A stretch of 64,000 bases of DNA, taken from Spongilla lacustris. Lineage: Eukaryota > Porifera > Demospongiae > Spongillida > Spongillidae. The stretch covers positions 6,656,372-6,720,371 of the forward strand of contig OX442418.1 of the NCBI GenBank assembly GCA_949361645.1, given 5' to 3'. Each line of letters begins with the position of its first letter. Position 1 is the stretch's first letter. Positions 11,340-22,833 of this stretch are shown here, piece after piece. The notes beneath the pieces were generated by a model, which worked only from the letters and a program-made list of their open reading frames with translations, was not told the DNA's origin and did not search any database. The position numbers and the translations under genes are program-made.

Positions 11340-13140
11340 ACTTTTGAAAAGCACCCTAACAAGTGCATGGGTCATATGTTTGGGAGAGGGGGGGGGGGGG
11401 GTTAGTGGGGTTAGTGACTTTTGTGTAACTCAAAATTTCTATCACCTGACTCAAACTATGGACAGTGAAGTGTTTCCCCTACTCTGGGACATTGTTAGGA
11501 CAGTATGTAATGTTTAGTGGCCATAGCAATATGCATGGGTCATATGTTTATATGTTTGGGGGAGGGGGGGGGGGGGGTTAGTGACTTTTGTGTAACTTAA
11601 AATTTCTATCACCTGACTCAAACAATGGACAGTGAAGTGTTTCCCCTACTCTGGGACATTGTTAGGACAGTATGTAATGCTTAATGGCCATAGCAATATG
11701 CATGGGTCATATGTTTCGGGGAGGGGGGGGGGGGGGGTTAGTGACTTTTGTGTAACTTAAAATTTCTATCACCTGACTCAAACAATGGACAGTGAAGTGT
11801 TTCCCCTACTCTGGGACATTGTTAGGACAGTATGTAATGTTTAATGGCCATAGCAATATGCATGGGTCATATGTTTGGGGGAGGGGGGGGGGGGGGGTTT
11901 AGTGACTTTTGTGTAACCTATCACCTGATCAAACAATGGACAGTGAAGTGTTTCCCCTACTCTGGGACATTGTTAGGACAGTATGTAATGTTTAGTGGCC
12001 ATAGCAATATGCATGGGTCATATGTTTGGGGGAGGGGGGGGGGGGGTTAGTGACTTTTGTGTAACTTAAAATTTCTATCACCTGACTCAAACAATGGACA
12101 GTGAAGTGTTTCCCCTACTCTGGGACATTGTTAGGACAGTATGTAATGTTTAGTGGCCATAGCAATATGCATGAATCATATGTTTATATGTTTGGGGGAG
12201 GGGGGGGGTTAGTGACTTTTGTGTAACTCAAAATTTCTATCACCTGACTCAAACAATGGACAGTGAAGTGTTTCCCCTACTCTGGGACATTGTTAGGACA
12301 GTATGTAATGTTTAATGGCCATAGCAATATGCATGGGTCATATGTTTGGGGGAGGGGGGGGGGGGGTTTAGTGACTTTTGTGTAACCTATCACCTGATCA
12401 AACAATGGACAGTGAAGTGTTTCCCCTACTCTGGGACATTGTTAGGACAGTATGCAATGTTTAGTGGCCATAGCAATATGCATGGGTCATATGTTTGGGG
12501 GAGGGGGGGGGGGGGGTTAGTGACTTTTGTGTAACTTAAAATTTCTATCACCTGACTCAAACAATGGACAGTGAAGTGTTTCCCCTACTCTGGGACATTG
12601 TTAGGACAGTATGTAATGTTTAGTGGCCATAGCAATATGCATGGGTCATATGTTTATATGTTTGGGGGAGGGGGGGGGGGGGGGTTAGTGACTTTTGTGT
12701 AACTTAAAATTTCTATCACCTAACTCAAACAATGGACAGTGAAGTGTTTCCCCTACTCTGGGACATTGTTAGGACAGTGTGTAATGTTTAGTGGCCATAG
12801 CAATATGCATGGGTCATATGTTTGGGGGAGGGGTTAGTGACTTTTGTGTAACTTAAAATTTCTATCACCTGACTCAAACAATGGACAGTGAAGTGTTTCC
12901 CCTACTCTGGGACATTGTTAGGACAGTATGTAATGCTTAGTGGCCATAGCAATATGCATGGGTCATATGTTTGGGGGAGGGGGGGGGGGGGGTTAGTGAC
13001 TTTTGTGTAACTTAAAACTTCTATCACCTGACTCAAACAATGGACAGTGAAGTGTTTCCCCTACTCTGGGACATTGTTAGGACACTATGTAATGTTTAGT
13101 GGGCATAGCAATATGCATGGGTCATATGTTTGGGTGAGAG
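11340..13140. repeat. About 160-bp tandem array with internal G tracts, about 11 units
   Basis: Each unit reads TATGTTTGGGGGAGG, a G tract of variable length, TTAGTGACTTTTGTGTAAC, then AACAATGGACAGTGAAGTGT, CTGGGACATTGTTAGGACAG and CATAGCAATATGCATGGGTC. Variant units recur at multi-unit spacing: a deletion of ACTTAAAATTTC at about 11917 and 12388, and a TTTATATG insertion at about 11548, 12183 and 12655. These indicate block duplications of three or four units. The last unit is cut by the element at 13147 and resumes after 13921 as a diverged remnant to about 14035. Confidence 0.93.
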
Positions 13141-13422
13141 GGTGAGCAGGCCCGTAGGCTGGGGGGGGTCGGTGGGTTCGGTCGACCCCCCCCCCCCCCC
13201 CGCTCGTCAGAACTAGTTCCGCTTGCCATCAAAATAATTTATTCATAACTTCTATACAAGTATAGCTATAGCCCGCGAGAACGAGATAACAATACATGCA
13301 GGCTTAGCAACCGCGGGACATCCATTCTAAAATGGGGCGCCCACGTCCCGCCCACAACAAACAGCAGCGGCGGAACAGGGGGAGGGTCCGTGAATTAAAT
13401 TACGGGTTCGATCCGTGCAACT

Positions 13423-13472
13423 ATGGGTAAAAGTTCCGCATACGATCAAAGAATTGCGGAACTTTTACCCAT
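13423..13472. repeat. Perfect 18-bp-stem hairpin
   Basis: ATGGGTAAAAGTTCCGCA pairs perfectly with TGCGGAACTTTTACCCAT across a 14-nt loop. It lies inside the 775-bp element, just after GGGTTCGATCC, which resembles a tRNA T-arm or box B but has no tRNA around it. Confidence 0.8.
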
Positions 13473-13485
13473 GCATACTGTTAGT

Positions 13486-13548
13486 TGGGCGTAGCCCGAC
13501 CTTCGCGTATTGGCGGATACGCGAAGGTCGGGCTACGCCCAACTAGCA
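13486..13548. repeat. Near-perfect hairpin, copy 2 of the 3285 MITE-like repeat
   Basis: GTTGGGCGTAGCCCGACC...CGCGTAT pairs with ATACGCG...GGTCGGGCTACGCCCAAC around a TGGCGG loop, giving a stem of nearly 30 bp. The diverged relative is at 3285-3372. It is nested in the 775-bp element. Confidence 0.85.
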
Positions 13549-13751
13549 TATACTGTTACATGTAGTGTAGTCATTTGAGTTGCATACGACAAATCGCCCG
13601 GAATTGTGTATGCCAGCCTTTATAGACTCGCAACTCGCAAGCCAGACCTATATGTACTTCATTATTGAACGAGAACACAAACTGGGCTATATCCATGTTT
13701 CTATGCAATTATGCTATGTTTTGTGGATGAAAAATTGCAAAAGTTGCAAAG

Positions 13752-13820
13752 CGGCTGGGGCGGAGCCCCAGACCCCGATGGGGGAGCTTACAGCGCTCCC
13801 CCATACCCCCTAGCTGGGCG
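13752..13820. repeat. GGGGC-GCCCC / CAGACCCC dispersed repeat, copy 2
   Basis: Same structure as 2680-2760: the GGGGCGGAGCCCC palindrome, CAGACCCC, the GGGGGAGC/GCTCCCCC hairpin and ATACCCCCTAGCTGG. It is near-identical to copy 1 through this core and nested in the 775-bp element. Confidence 0.75.
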
Positions 13821-14059
13821 AGAGGGAGCTATGCCCCCTCCTGCTCCCACCCACGCTCTTAATCAGTTCCACCTTATTGCTTTCCCGAACCCCCCCGTCT
13901 CCCGACCAGCCTACGGGCCTGGTGAGGGAGGTAAATGCTAAATGACTTTTGTGTAACTATCACCGGACTCTACAATAGACAGTGATGTTTTCCCCCTAAG
14001 TTTACTAGTACTCTGGGGCAGTATATACATGTTGGGGGACCAAATGACTTAAACTTGTT

Positions 14060-15400
14060 AGCATGTAGAGAACACATTGTGATAGTAGGTAGGGGTGTGG
14101 TGTAGGGAGGGGTCAGGTGTGAGGAGGTTGTATTCTAACATTCAGCTTCATCACCTGATCGTGACGTGGGCTATTTACTTTACATGTAATTAAAACAAGT
14201 GCAACTATTATACACTCTGGTATTTGGTTTTGGTCATTAGTTAGGCCAGTTACAAGGCCGGTTAGGCTAGGACCGGAGCTAGCTAGCTGGAACTCGAGCG
14301 GTATACGGTAATTATAAAGTGACTTCTACGCGCGCGAAACGGTTACTAAAGCCACACCCACTGGCTAGCTCGACTGTCTTCCTTACGAACAGCGCTCATC
14401 ACCTTTAGACACCGACACCTCTATGTTGGTGATATTAGAAAAGGAGTGGTTGATACGCAATAGTATGCCCTGTTTAGCCTTTAAAATACCACGCATCTTG
14501 GCTATGTCGACTGGTATACTACCGGTAGTACCTACATCTTTCGACCACATATTTGTAGAGTCCTTCTACCACAATCACAAATGTATCTCTGAACGTTATT
14601 AAAACGTACTCACCCGGCTATGTCGATGCGAATCGCGATCTGCTTTTAATTACTGCGCACGTCACGTACTGGTACTGACTGGACACAAACCTAGCTAGCG
14701 CTAGCTATAGCAAGCTAGAGTTGTCCTAGCTAGTGGCTCTACGAGTCGATAGTATTATGAAGTAGGCCTAGCGCTAGCCGCGCGAGAACTGCATCATTTG
14801 TACGCGTGTACCTACCGGTAATCGCTTTACAGAAGCACGTTGGTCTGATCGCAGCTAGTCTAGAGTGTGCATGTTCGCACGCGCGCCTCGTACGCCCTAT
14901 GTTTACTTCTGACGGTGCTTGCTTGGTGCATGTACCACTACTACGTCCAGGCACAGCTATAACATGACAATTGTTATGAATAAGTCATTAACATTGTCCC
15001 AGATTTTGAAGTGGGGTTCATAAAAGTGCCTTTCGAATTCTGTGTGTAGGTCTCTAAAATATATCACTTGCTCAAAAAATTGCCTCGGTAGTTCGACATT
15101 CATATTCAAACGTGTAAACTTGAATTTTGTGTCTGAGTGATTGGAAACAAATAGAAGAAACTAAATATTGGCATGTTTCATGTACAAAGTATGGAATAAA
15201 CACAAAACTGCGTTTCGAATTTGTAGTGAACACATTTCCACGGAGACCAGAATATACAAAGGATAGCCTATCATTATGACTACCATAATCTACCGTGTAA
15301 ACTTAAGATTTAGCTTCTGTACAAGAACCGTGCTTGTTAGTAGTCATTTCTCCATTCACTTCCCGTTCAATTAATTTTTAACGCGTGACGCGGTTATTCA
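14060..15400. other. No gene seen
   Basis: Mixed-composition DNA with AGCTAGCT-rich stretches at 14265-14300 and 14690-14710. Frames are short on both strands; I see no exon with splice sites and no repeat array. Confidence 0.4.
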
Positions 15401-15401
15401 A

Positions 15402-15905
15402 TTATTCAAGTCCGCAATTGCTGGACATGTTCAAAACAAGCTTGCGACACTCCGCTACTGGGTGTAGCTGTGAGGTAACAGTAAGATCAAATGCAGCTGG
15501 CTTCCCAAGAGACCAGTTGGGGACAAAGAACATCTGCCGGTCTGGTGTTGCATTTCCTAAATTAAAGCCACTGCCAACCTCGACTTGGGCAGATACATTA
15601 GCTCGCCTACAACATTCCACAAAACCATCACGGAGTTTATTGTGGCAGGCAACCACATTGCCCCCCCCCCCCCCCCCCCCCCATGCTTGCATAGTGGCCC
15701 AAAGGATCCAAGGCATGACTTGGACAGATAGTGCAGTTGAAGCCCTGAGCCAAATCCATACCCAGTCACTATTTTAAGGCTACTTGGAATTCCGGAGGGT
15801 CCATGAACAGGTTAAGACCTGGTGATAGAAGAACTGAAAGCCAGGCCACAGCATTGGGGGAATAAACTGATAGCAAACGGGCTCTGTCAATAACCACCTG
15901 CTTTA
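15402..15905 (-). pseudogene. Retrotransposon C-terminal fragment (zinc knuckle plus restriction-like endonuclease)
   Basis: Minus-strand pieces in three frames match the C-terminal third of the ORF at 31659-33737, in order. RARLLSVYSPNAVAWLSVL is at the 5' end, then LGMDLAQGFNCTICPSHALD with DPLGHYASMGG, then CHNKLRDGFVECCRRANVS, then KPAAFDLTVTSQL. The first piece has two stops, and frames shift at a C22 tract (15661-15682) lying exactly where the family has a short Gly-coding stretch. This is a dead 5'-truncated copy of the non-LTR family, and the tract is a post-insertion expansion. Confidence 0.85.
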
Positions 15906-17128
15906 TTATGCTTTCTATAGTAATCTATCATGATTAGCCATTCCCTAGTTATAAAGGCACTAACTTGAGGAAGCATTTCTCATGTTTATTCTATTTCAGG
16001 ATAAGCTTTGGATGGTGCCCAAGCTTGGGTCCATTTATCAGCACAGGTGTTTACTGTTGGATTGTTTAGAAATTGACATAATATTACTTAACCTGGTATT
16101 TCTATGTTTGAGCATAATAGCCATTGGGAATATAACTCATTTTATTTATTTCAAAGCATAGACTATATTCTTATGTGCCAATGTGTTTTGTAATGATTCT
16201 GTTTAATACACACCAAATTCGTCATGCAAGGCGGCGCGCGTTAGTTATGGAAAATATTTTACAGCATGGACTGCCATATCATTAAAAACAGTATGATCAT
16301 CAAAATATTATGGTGCCCACTTAGCATATTTTTCAAGACAATATCTTCATGTTAGTGTATCCTAACTATGCATTGATATAATGCATGCTGTTTGTATTGT
16401 TATTAAGAATGAGAACTGCTGATGATCTGAGAAACCAGCTTCAAAACTTCAAAAGGGACATCAGTTGTTTAGCATTACAAACAGCTTGATCCTGAAATGA
16501 AGAATGGGTTGGTGCTATATATACATTAATACAGAACTGGCAAATCTTAATGTGCGGGAAACAGTGAGGTTGGTTTCAAACCTGGTACCAGAAGGTGATG
16601 CAAACTTAAATGCATTATCCCTGTCCATTACACATTTATTAACAACAGGGATAAATTATAATGAATATCATGTATGAATCAGAATTTTACAGTGCCTTTG
16701 AATTCATCCAATATGTCACATTGCCACATTGTACAGGTGGTGAAAGTGGACACACTTCATGTCCAGTACCTCACTCACTATAAATGTGCTAACAGAAGGA
16801 TAACTCATAGAAGAATGTTTGCTTCTAATATTGCTCTTAAGACATAGATTTTGAAAAAGGATAGCACTAATAATAAACGACTGAAGCAAGTTTTAAGTAG
16901 GAAGAAAACAATTAAAATTGTGTAATTCATTCCAAATTAACAGCTGCCAGAAGGGAGATAAATGCAAAAGATACACGTATTAAGAAGTTATTAAAGGAAA
17001 ATACATGGAAGTAGTCAATCAGAAGTAGAAGTATGAGAAGATAGCTGACTGTTATAAGGTCTAAATTCAGGAAGTTTAAGATATCTCATACACAATTGGT
17101 ACAAAAATTGAAAAGAGAAAGCAATGCA
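15906..17128. other. No gene seen
   Basis: AT-rich DNA with frequent stops in all frames. No recognisable exon, RNA gene or array. Confidence 0.4.
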
Positions 17129-17203
17129 TTAAGTAACCAATTCAAGTGCGCAATCTCAAAGCAGATCATTATCTGCTTTGCGATTGCGCACTTGGTTACT
17201 TAA
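17129..17203. repeat. Hairpin MITE-like palindrome
   Basis: TTAAGTAACCAATTCAAGTG then CGCAATCTCAAAGCAGAT pairs with ATCTGCTTTGCGATTGCGCA then CTTGGTTACTTAA. One arm has a 5-nt insertion and the loop is about 4 nt. The TTAA at both ends could be a duplicated TTAA target or part of the element. Confidence 0.75.
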
Positions 17204-19417
17204 ATCAAAGTACATTCTGATGTATTAATGGCGACAGAGATAAAATACATAGACATGGTTAATCCTTAATATACGTCATGCCGCAAAGCCATTTATTACT
17301 GCCTGGAAGATCATGTACCCATAACAAGCATATGCCCAGTTATTGAAGTAGTTTTGGATCAAATGGCTGCTTGCAATCACAGCAGGAGTATCATCAACAC
17401 CTGTTACTCAGCGTACTCGATCTGTCTAAGAAATTGGAATGCCACCTTTTTAATTATTTGTTAGGGGCTTACTCTATGGCAGACAGTTTACGCTGAGAAC
17501 GAGATAGTGTACGGAAAGGTTTACAACAAAAATTACAACAGTATGCGATTAACAAGCGTATTGGTAATGGCTAGAGGACCCTGCCAGTGTATACCAGCCC
17601 TGTTTTTCGCCCCCGCAACATATAAAAAAGGCCTGGGGACGAGGCTAGTGTTAAGCTAACTGGAGGTAGAACTGAAGACTATGTATCTTATATTTGTGAT
17701 TCGGCTATAGTCTTACCAAGTCAAGCATTATTAAGCATTTGAACAACACCCTCAGTGACAGAGTTGCAGTTAGTCACTGTGTAATGCAACAGCTAAAACT
17801 ACACATTTGAAATAGAATTAATGGGCAATATCCATCCACATGATGGGATCACAAAAAAGTGTACAAATTTAAAGGAGTATGACAATCATAATAATATTAC
17901 AAGTGACACATTTAGTATAGGGAGTCTTAGGGACTACTGTGCTGTTAAGTTTATTATTGCCATGAACAAAATGAGATTTAAGCAAGGAAAGGGAGACCCA
18001 TCTGGCTTAAAAGCAACATTTGCCACAAAATAATATCAAACTAAGTGTTATAATTCGGTATGTGGGTAATCGTTTTCAAGTAATGTTTCATCTTGCTGGT
18101 GTTTTGTATTATCTAAGAGAAAAGCTATTTGGACAAAAGCTGCAATTATACTATAACTTTATCACTGAGACTTGAGAAACATGATTTTATTACAATTACG
18201 TGCACCTGGAATGCATTAAAGAGTCCCCTTTGATGATGTTGCAGGCAAAGGCTGATAATTTTGGTGTATCTTTGGATGTAAGTTCTGATGCAGTGTTAAA
18301 TAAACGACAAAATTCTGATACAACAGAGCAAGATAAGATGATATTCTAGTACAGCTACTTGAAGGTATAATATATGTAATAAAGACACTGCCTTGAGCTC
18401 ATCTATCACCATCCATTGTTCACCAAGCATCATCTGCACCAGTACACAATATGTTTGCTGAACACATCCTTGGTCTGGCTGACTTCCTTTATAGACGAGA
18501 AGCGTGCAGCTAATACAAAGCAATCAAAGAAGTCTCGATATACTAAAGTAATTATTACATATTGCATGGAAGAATGATGAATGCGAATAAGGGGAGAACA
18601 TTACAATATCACTACACGGGCTATTCAGTGGCAGAGATTATATATATATAATTATATATATAATTATAATTATATATATATACATGTATAATGCATGGAG
18701 ACCTATCAATTTATATTTCATGATGTGTATTTGACCGTGAACCTTATAAAGAGTATCTATATTGTAATTATGCCATCACTATACATGTATCTTGAATACT
18801 TTTAAAGTAGCTGCATGGAGAAGTAAAAGCGGTTAGGGTTATTTACAGCGCGGTCCATTCAAATTGCGTACATGCATTGTTAGTCGCATGACTCGATCAC
18901 CGGCGATGCAATACTTTTGAAATAGTAATCTGTGTTCCGTGGCAATAACATATTTTTGATGCATTCAATGCAATTTGCTCTGTTAGGCTGCATGCATGTG
19001 CATAAAAGTTCAAGTTCATTAAGATGACTTTGGCCTTTAAATCATTCGATAATTTTTGCATCCATGCATGCATAATCTTCTTTTGTGAAGTGTATTTTTG
19101 CATCAGCCTATTACACATGACTGTCCATTTAATTTAACATCAGCTTGGGGATGGATAATCGCATGCGAGCTTTGCTTTCCGCAGCCCGCTGTATGCATAC
19201 ATCAAACACATGCAAGTATATATATATTATAATAATTTAAAAGTAGCCGGCGAAAACGTATTCCGATATATATCTTCCCACCGCGTATACGACAGTATAG
19301 ATCTCCATGTATATCACATTTGCATGCAATAACATATACAGATACTCGAATAAATGCAATAACTTATGCACCATGCATGCATAAATGCTGCTATTCCACA
19401 ACTATATACATGCAAAG
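17204..19417. other. No gene seen; AT palindromes at 18640-18690
   Basis: CCTGGGGACGAGGCTA at about 17632-17647 resembles the end of a dispersed repeat, but no partner end is found. An alternating AT run with TTATATATATATAATTATAT character spans 18640-18690. A 70-codon plus-strand frame at 17821-18033 is not recognisable. Confidence 0.4.
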
Positions 19418-20242
19418 CTAGGCAGAAGGTTGATCAGAATGAGTTTTAAGTCCTTTTAAATACAATCTGTACACCACTGGGGCAAGGCTAAACACAATAA
19501 GCGCACCACCACCAAATAAAAGAAGAAGCGACAAGAATTTATACGTGCTTGCCATTGTTTCATTCCTGCTGAATAACTCATGAATAGAAGAAGCCACCTC
19601 TTTGGGTGTAAAAATAACTTCTGTATTGAACATTGATTGCTTGCTCAGGACTGCAGTACCTACGCCAGCAAGAGGTGATCCAAAAAGAAGAACAAATTCT
19701 TGCATATGTGATCCGTTTGGAATCTCGCTCAGAGCCATTCCAGTTGCGAAGTCACCGATGGAACGCTTTTCAGGTAAAGTCTTCTCTTGGAAAACAAGCT
19801 TTAGGACGCTTTGGAACCCACCGGCATCATTTACAGAGTTAACACGAATGTAATTCCCATTTGAGTCAACCAGCTTGAAAGGAAGAGCGATATTTAAATT
19901 CACAACGGCGTTCGACCTCTCGCCCCACCTCTTCCGTTCATCGTCGTACACCTTTGTAGAAGTAGTGGTGGAGATAACATGAGCCGCTCCCTCGACACCA
20001 GCCTTTTCAGATTGTAGTGACCCGTTGCCCAGTTTCTGCACGACGCCCTCAACTATCACGTTGTCCTGCTGAGATGGACAGGCAGTAAGGTGGTTCTTCA
20101 ATTCGCCAAGGTTTGTAAACCTCGGAACGTGTCTCATTTCAGATAGCTTCTGGGATGTTCCCTCTAGTAGCTTACGGAAAAGATAGCCTCCGACCATCGA
20201 AGCTATGCCGATTACCGTGCCTGCTACAGCGTTCTGTTCCAT
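19418..20242 (-). CDS. MUL1/GIDE-like mitochondrial membrane protein lacking a RING finger
   Basis: Intronless 274-residue ORF. It has an N-terminal membrane helix (about 7-24), a luminal domain with the GIDE/BAM pattern (VEGVVQKLGNGSLQSEKAG at 64-82; LLFGSPLAGVGTAVLSKQS at 185-203) and a second helix (about 235-262) followed by a 12-residue basic tail. This is the layout of MUL1 (MAPL), an outer-mitochondrial-membrane E3 ubiquitin/SUMO ligase of about 350 residues, whose RING finger sits on the cytosolic C-terminus. Here the protein ends right after the second helix: there is no Cys/His RING array, and I find none downstream on this strand. The start is the first Met before the hydrophobic segment, about 30 nt from a CACGTG box. 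It could be a RING-less paralogue or a truncated gene; ligase activity is not expected from what is visible. Confidence 0.85.
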   Translation of the reverse strand: MEQNAVAGTVIGIASMVGGYLFRKLLEGTSQKLSEMRHVPRFTNLGELKNHLTACPSQQDNVIVEGVVQKLGNGSLQSEKAGVEGAAHVISTTTSTKVYDDERKRWGERSNAVVNLNIALPFKLVDSNGNYIRVNSVNDAGGFQSVLKLVFQEKTLPEKRSIGDFATGMALSEIPNGSHMQEFVLLFGSPLAGVGTAVLSKQSMFNTEVIFTPKEVASSIHELFSRNETMASTYKFLSLLLLFGGGALIVFSLAPVVYRLYLKGLKTHSDQPSA

Positions 20243-20272
20243 ATCGCCTGTTTATCGTATATCCTTAAAACA

Positions 20273-20278
20273 CTCACG
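20273..20278. promoter_or_regulatory. CACGTG E-box upstream of the MUL1-like gene
   Basis: A perfect CACGTG palindrome about 30 nt upstream of the start codon. One hexamer has little statistical weight; noted as a candidate promoter element only. Confidence 0.25.
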
Positions 20279-20391
20279 TGATTGATTATTTATACAAAGA
20301 CCACACCCAGGCATACATGTATATGAATATTACCTACGACGATACACCTTTACTGTTAGTGTACATATATTGTTGGCTTGCCAGTGGCGGA

Positions 20392-20418
20392 TTCAGAGCA
20401 GGAGTGGATTTGGGGGGT

Positions 20419-20466
<48 letters not shown>

Positions 20467-20480
20467 CCGTACCCCCTCCC
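20392..20480. mobile_element. hAT-like terminal fragment with G47 tract
   Basis: Starts CAGTGGCGGATTCAGAGCAG, matching the fragment at 1400 for its first dozen bases. It runs into TGGGGGGT and 47 uninterrupted G (20419-20465), followed by a C/T-rich stretch. No opposite terminus is visible. Confidence 0.4.
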
Positions 20481-22544
20481 CCCTTTCCTATATGAAGAAT
20501 GACGTAATGCATACTGTAATCTTAGCAGCGTTCAGCTGTATGCTACCGTCTTTGGATTTGCAAGCTTGCACATTGTTGTAGCCAAGCGGGGTCTATATCA
20601 ATCTTAAATCCTCCTACGTGCGTATTAACAAAATTTACGCGTGTATATGTGTTATTGTGTAGTATTTAATCGCGTCATCGATCGAATGGTGCGTGGGAGC
20701 AGGAAGGACGTGAGTGGGATGGATATTTGATTGTTTTCCTCAGAAAACAGATCGCTATAGAGGTAAACAAACTAAAAATACTAATACTATAGTAAAACAA
20801 TTAAGCTTCGGTTTCAAATTCACAAAAGCTTTGCGTCACGAATTTAATTGCAGAGCACTAGGAACCATCATAGATATATCTATGGAACCATAGCATTGTG
20901 AAGAATCAAGAGTTTTCTCGTCGCTATCCATATATGCGTGCAGGCCTCAGTAATCCGGATATCGCGTGATGTACATGTATATGTATTGGATATCATTATG
21001 AATTTCATGCTAAATACATTTAAACGCAAAAGCAAAAAAAGCGGCTTGGGCTTCGCCCCAGACCCCAGACCCTCTTGCTGTCACGGGAGAGGCACGCCCC
21101 TTCCCGGACACTCCTCCAGTTGTGATTATATTTATCAGACCCCTCCTTTCCCTCTGCCCCAGCAAAAAAAAACGTTGCAACCCCCCCCCCCCCCCCCCTA
21201 CCTTTTCAGACACGATAGGTAATTCCGAACAAAAGAGAAAGTTCCTTGGACGCGCCGTAGTGAATCAAATAAACACGGTAGTACAAAAAAACCACATCGA
21301 TTTCCCTCCGCCTGTTATTTTATACTACATACTTTCACATACCTTTGTAAACTGAGTATAAGTACAATTTAAAGTTTCGTGTTCTCAGAGTCTTAGTGAT
21401 CACTATGAAGCAACAAAGTATAGCTACAAAGCTCAATAATCTCAATTCATTACTTGCGCTGCCGGCATTGGCAAACTGAAATTGGTATTCAGTAAAAAAT
21501 AAAATAAAAAAACAATCAACCCACAGTTAACTCCATGCGGCCGTTTTGAGAATACATTGATTCTATAGGCTACCCTATTTGTCTCTGCATGGGTCTGGCT
21601 TTACAAATCATGTACGCTGTGATATGTCAAATTTTCTTGAAATCATGCACGCACGATTTGGAGAGGAGTCGTCTTAAGATTAGGGATGTGATATGTCTTG
21701 CATTTTGGGTGCCTCCAGGCCAGATGTGCTACCCTCTTTATGTGAGTAGGATATGGTGATACATTGATGACCGAAGCACTATAATATTCTCTAAACTACA
21801 AAGTTCGTATCCATTGAAAAATAATAACAATGATCATTTTTTATCTTCAGTATTAAGCAACAACATGGCCGTTTTAGGGTCACAGAAATGGCCATATACA
21901 CATGCTGCAGTCTAATGAAAGCGCACCATTTATAAAGTATGCTGCAACCTGGTTGGTGGGGTGGATGTGTTAATTAGCATGGGATTTTTCATGCATGCAA
22001 AATTAATATATAAGGACCCCCCCCCGGCTGTGTTTCTATTGCTGTGGACCCAGAATGAGGCAGTCCATGTTTTAGAGGACCTAGTGGTTACAGTTATTAA
22101 AATAGCACTGGGAGCAAGGTATAGGGGTGCATAAATTATTGTTGTCTGAGCTAGCTGTCTAAGTATCATCAGTTGTATATATGATTATATCTGTGATAAT
22201 GGAATCAGCTATTTCTCCAATTGTATTCACAACACTTCAAAAGAGAGTACTAATGTACTGATATCGATGGAACAATATCAGTTTTGATTTGTGAATATTT
22301 GACTAGTCTTCACATTTTTACATGTAATAACATATATTATCCCTAAAATCTGAGCAAACAAGAATGAAAGAAGTTGAGCATCTTTCATATATGTACTGAT
22401 ATATATAATGAAGGTGGCACGTACCCCAGTGTATGCATACTACAGACTGCCTCAGAAATTACTTCTCTTTTGCAGCAGCCTATAAATGAATTGCAATACA
22501 CACGTGGACAACTACATACATAGAATGGCCATCATTCACTAGGC
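20481..22544. other. No gene seen; partial dispersed repeat and C18 tract
   Basis: A partial copy of the GGGC-TTCGCCCCAGACCCC block lies at about 21047-21075, and a C18 tract at 21181-21198. A 79-codon minus frame at 21930-22169 is unrecognised and not called. Confidence 0.4.
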
Positions 22545-22645
22545 AACATGTCGTGTGCAAGTCAAATGAATACTTTAGTAGAACTCTATTTTACCGATGG
22601 TTTACTGAACTTTTACCATATTCATTTGAGTTGTGCACATAATGT
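22545..22645. repeat. Imperfect hairpin repeat
   Basis: TGTGCAAGTCAAATGAATA on the left pairs with TATTCATTTGAGTTGTGCAC on the right around a loop of roughly 50 bp. A small MITE-like structure; no target duplication established. Confidence 0.5.
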
Positions 22646-22833
22646 ATATGATGGCCTTAGGCTAGGCCAATCATTTATACTCGTATGTAAAAGCTTAAAA
22701 TAATAATACATGCATATGCAGTGCACAATTATTTGTGGGTGTTACAGTCAGTGAATAAAATATATCATTTGCACACTATGAATACAACAATTGTTAATGA
22801 TTTGGGGGTACAGTACATATTCCGTACAGGCAT

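Larger units (their letters stand above)
13147..13921. mobile_element. 775-bp TIR element inserted in the last unit of the 160-bp array
   Basis: The ends are a perfect 16-bp inverted repeat, CAGGCCCGTAGGCTGG, followed by matching G-rich DNA ending GGTTCGG on both sides. A 5-bp GTGAG lies on each side and may be the target duplication; an 8-bp hAT-type duplication does not fit. The outer sequences rejoin the array unit (TGTTTGGGTGAG before, AAATGACTTTTGTGTAACTA after). Inside are two near-perfect hairpins, a copy of the GGGGC-GCCCC/CAGACCCC block and a C16 tract. No transposase frame is present, so it is non-autonomous and composite. Superfamily is uncertain. Confidence 0.75.

Noticed and set aside
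11029..11517. 162-codon plus-strand ORF with hydrophobic stretch
   Set aside because: It runs into the 160-bp array for its last third, and the rest matches no family I recognise.
13405..13420. GGGTTCGATCC as a tRNA or SINE box B
   Set aside because: No acceptor stem, D-arm or box A at the right distance; only a 4-bp T-arm-like stem.
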